Both the position numbers and the translations under genes were made by a program. Below the pieces are notes generated by a model, which made no database searches, was not told the origin of the DNA, and worked only from the letters and a program-made list of their open reading frames with translations. 64,000 nucleotides of DNA from Phoronis australis (taxonomy: Eukaryota; Phoronida; Phoronidae): the NCBI GenBank assembly GCA_002633005.1, contig NMRA01000293.1, positions 85,198 through 149,197 of the forward strand, written 5' to 3'. This document shows positions 61,968 through 64,000 of this stretch, in pieces. Position 1 is the first letter of the stretch, and the number at the start of each line of letters is the position of its first letter.

Positions 61968-62245
61968 GGACCAGTTTGCAGAGGGACCAGATATACACTG
62001 AGAGTACACTAAAAGGCTGGCCTGGTCCATCACGAGACCAAAAGTACACCTGTGCTTATTATCCCTATAAAAATAGTCGATCTGTCACGGGACCAAACAG
62101 TACTGGCTGAGATAAATAGTTTTACAAAGCACACTTTGGTAAAAAAGCATCACAAGACTAGTTCGCCGAGGGACCAGAAGTACACTGAAACTCAATATCT
62201 ACACAAATCAAGCTTGCCTGGTCCGTCGCGAGACCAAAAGTGTAC
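61968..62245. repeat. Two ~85-bp repeats, 188 bp apart, inside the hAT element
   Basis: Copy 1 (about 61968-62050) and copy 2 (about 62155-62245) share GAGGGACCAG, TACACTGA, CCTGGTCC and TC.CGAGACCAAAAGT. GGACCAG and CTGGTCC are mutual inverts, so each unit can fold. A weaker trace (GTCACGGGACCAAA) lies between them near 62084. The open frames here are incidental. Confidence 0.6.
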
Positions 62246-62299
62246 TATGCAAAAAATTTTGAATTGAAAACTTCTCTCTAGACACTTTTTAATGCCCAG

Positions 62300-62921
62300 T
62301 GGTTGCTCATACGTGTATTTTATACATATGGTCGTCAACTGCTGCGAGAGATTGTCTAGGAAGGCTTTTAGCACCGTTCTGTAGTACTCACTGGAAGAAA
62401 CAAGTATTGAGTACCAATTAAACTGTGCACTACGTGAAATAGATTTTGGATATGAAGCAGACAGAGCCAAGTAGAAATACAAACCAGAATCAGTTTCTGT
62501 GTGCTCATAGACCCTATCCTGTACTGGGTAAATTTGGCATGACCAAAATTATAAATTTTTATTTCGTTTTCATTGTACACAAACATAAAAAAACCAACAT
62601 TATGTACAAACTGTGTAGAATTATAACTTATTACGAGGATGTTTCTCCAGGAACGTTAGTCCTATCCTGCTGTTGTCTGGACTGCTGAGGAATCTGTATA
62701 TCGGATCCAATGGTTTGCTTGTCTTGGAACCATTCTACCCAGACATCTTTTATGTTTGTTCCCAACGCTTGCACTTCATCTACTGCTGTGTCAATGAGCT
62801 TGTAAGCCTCTACAATCATCAGCATCTTGTTTCGCAGCTCAATTAGCACTAAGCCCCTGAGGTTGCCAAGTCTATTCAACAGACTTACATGCGCAACTAC
62901 TAAATTTGACCCGTTCATCAT
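62300..62921 (-). pseudogene. hAT transposase fragment, apparently spliced
   Basis: The - strand frame from 62921 down reads NKMLMIVEAYKLIDTAVDEV, then QQSRQQQDRTNVPGETSS. This resembles the helical region and the SRQ..R.NVP.ETPEEYYRR signature of hAT transposases of the PRKRIR/ZMYM-like kind. The frame meets a stop at 62631, but a donor at 62633-62634 (TC|GTAATAAG) and an acceptor after a pyrimidine run (CTTCCAG, exon from 62390) remove 244 bases. They restore SSEYYRTVLKAFLDNLSQQL, the expected continuation. Similarity then fades after about 62300. The N-terminal BED-type domain and the dimerisation end were not found. It is a transposase remnant; exaptation is possible but unproven. Confidence 0.6.
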
Positions 62922-64000
62922 GAACTACTTCAAACCTAGACGATGATGTATCCCAGGACCTATTTGCATCTCTTGCAATTTTCGGAATAAATGTCCCAAT
63001 GTCTGAACGCTTGAAATCCAAAGTACTTACATCAAATAAATGCCCATGGGCATGGGCATTTCATCGGGTGAGCCTTTCTGCAGAAATTCCCAGTATAGAA
63101 GACGGCAGTGGTGCTTATTACAGGTAGAAAGAAGGTAGGTGTTGAGGTTGGAACTAGAGCTCCTTAGGAGGCCTATTGAACATCGTACGAGTCCCGCAAG
63201 ACTTGCTGTTAAAATACAGCTTCCCCGCAATTTTTGGTACTGTACACTGTTCAATGCGGTCACTTTGTCAATGTGAATGCCCCCTTGGTCATTCTTTGTA
63301 TAGACATAACTTGTTAGAGTGCATCTTCAAACGGACTCGCGACAAGACCGCGGCGCCCACGACAATAGCAATTCTTTGGAAAACGAGTTCTTTTCAAAAA
63401 TATTACATGTACATGTATACTATATGATATTGCACAAGACAACTTTACAATACACCAGTCAAATTCGAGGTACAAATGTGTGGAGTATTATGGAATGACA
63501 CGGCATGACAGATGAGGTAAAAGCGTTGCATGTCAATTCGCCTGAATATCGGGGTTGCGGCACCGCAGTATTTCCCCTGATTAAATCAAAGCATATCTTA
63601 GAGTAAAGAAGCTAGTTACCTGAAGAAATCAGCTATAGCGCTGCTCTTTCAGCGGTGGATCCATCTAAAATGCTTGGCTACTTCTGAAGTGTCGACGGAA
63701 GCACACGTGCAATTGATCTCCGCGCGTTTTGCCGATGAGCCAAGAAGAATCGAAATGCGTTGATTTTCATAACAGCAATTCACAGTGCAAAAAATTGTAT
63801 TTTCAGAGTGAACCCCCCTCAATTTTTTTTCAAGTTGGTTTATTTGGGGTTTACGCATGCTTGCGGTGTCGTTTTTGTTTTGCTGGAGATGTTTTTGGGT
63901 TTTTTTATTTTTGGGTCCTGGCCCAAGGGGGGGGTTTAAACCCCCTGAAACCCCCCCCCCCCCCCCCCGTAGATCCGCCACTGGTGTCTATGACAAACAC

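Larger units (their letters stand above)
61267..63984 (-). mobile_element. hAT-type DNA transposon, 2.7 kb, 17-bp inverted ends
   Basis: CCAGTGGCGGATCTACG at 61267-61283 is the exact reverse complement of 63968-63984. CAGTGGCGGATCTA-type termini are familiar from hAT elements. G/C tracts lie just inside each end, most extreme at 63950. The inside carries a broken hAT-like transposase read on the - strand (62300-62921), so the 5' end would be at 63984. Only GTGTC is shared by the flanks, so a clean 8-bp target duplication is not seen. Two separate elements of the same family are an alternative. Confidence 0.65.

Overview
This is a bilaterian animal genome window. It has spliced genes with GT-AG introns, AT-rich introns full of decayed transposons, short assembly gaps and three genes that can be followed exon by exon. 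The proteins are about as close to vertebrate homologues as one expects of an invertebrate deuterostome or similar marine invertebrate (hemichordate, cephalochordate or echinoderm). The sequence alone does not settle the species.

Layout, left to right. (1) 1-7960: the last four coding exons of SPO11 on the + strand. Its introns hold the 3' part of an L1/Tx1-like LINE and several other repeats. (2) 11400-12461: an uninterrupted heparan sulfate 3-O-sulfotransferase reading frame on the - strand, convergent with SPO11. A splice acceptor just upstream of its ATG points to an upstream non-coding exon. (3) 12490-25600: no gene that I can support, only minisatellites, MITE-like inverted-repeat elements and diverged repeats. 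(4) 25630-32226, - strand: a complete RPS12 gene with five coding exons and a predicted 5' UTR exon that starts in a TOP tract. Two of its introns carry paralogous box C/D snoRNAs. (5) 32431-55403, + strand: a complete 21-exon RMC1 gene (C18orf8/Mic1, regulator of the MON1-CCZ1 Rab7 exchange factor), assembled here to 662 residues. Its ATG lies about 200 bp from the predicted RPS12 start, so the two genes are head-to-head and probably share a promoter. (6) 56500-64000: mostly repeats. There is a candidate first exon of a secreted protein at 60722 and a hAT-type transposon, 61267-63984, with perfect 17-bp inverted ends and a broken transposase that appears to be spliced.

The genes do not form a pathway: meiotic recombination (SPO11), glycosaminoglycan modification (HS3ST), translation (RPS12) and endosome/autophagy trafficking (RMC1). 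I found no evidence of a wholly new system. The most informative oddities are the RPS12/RMC1 divergent promoter, the duplicated intronic snoRNA, the palindromic Penelope-like insertion with a 12-bp target-site duplication, the tandem-repeat arrays flanking an RMC1 exon, and the spliced hAT transposase remnant.
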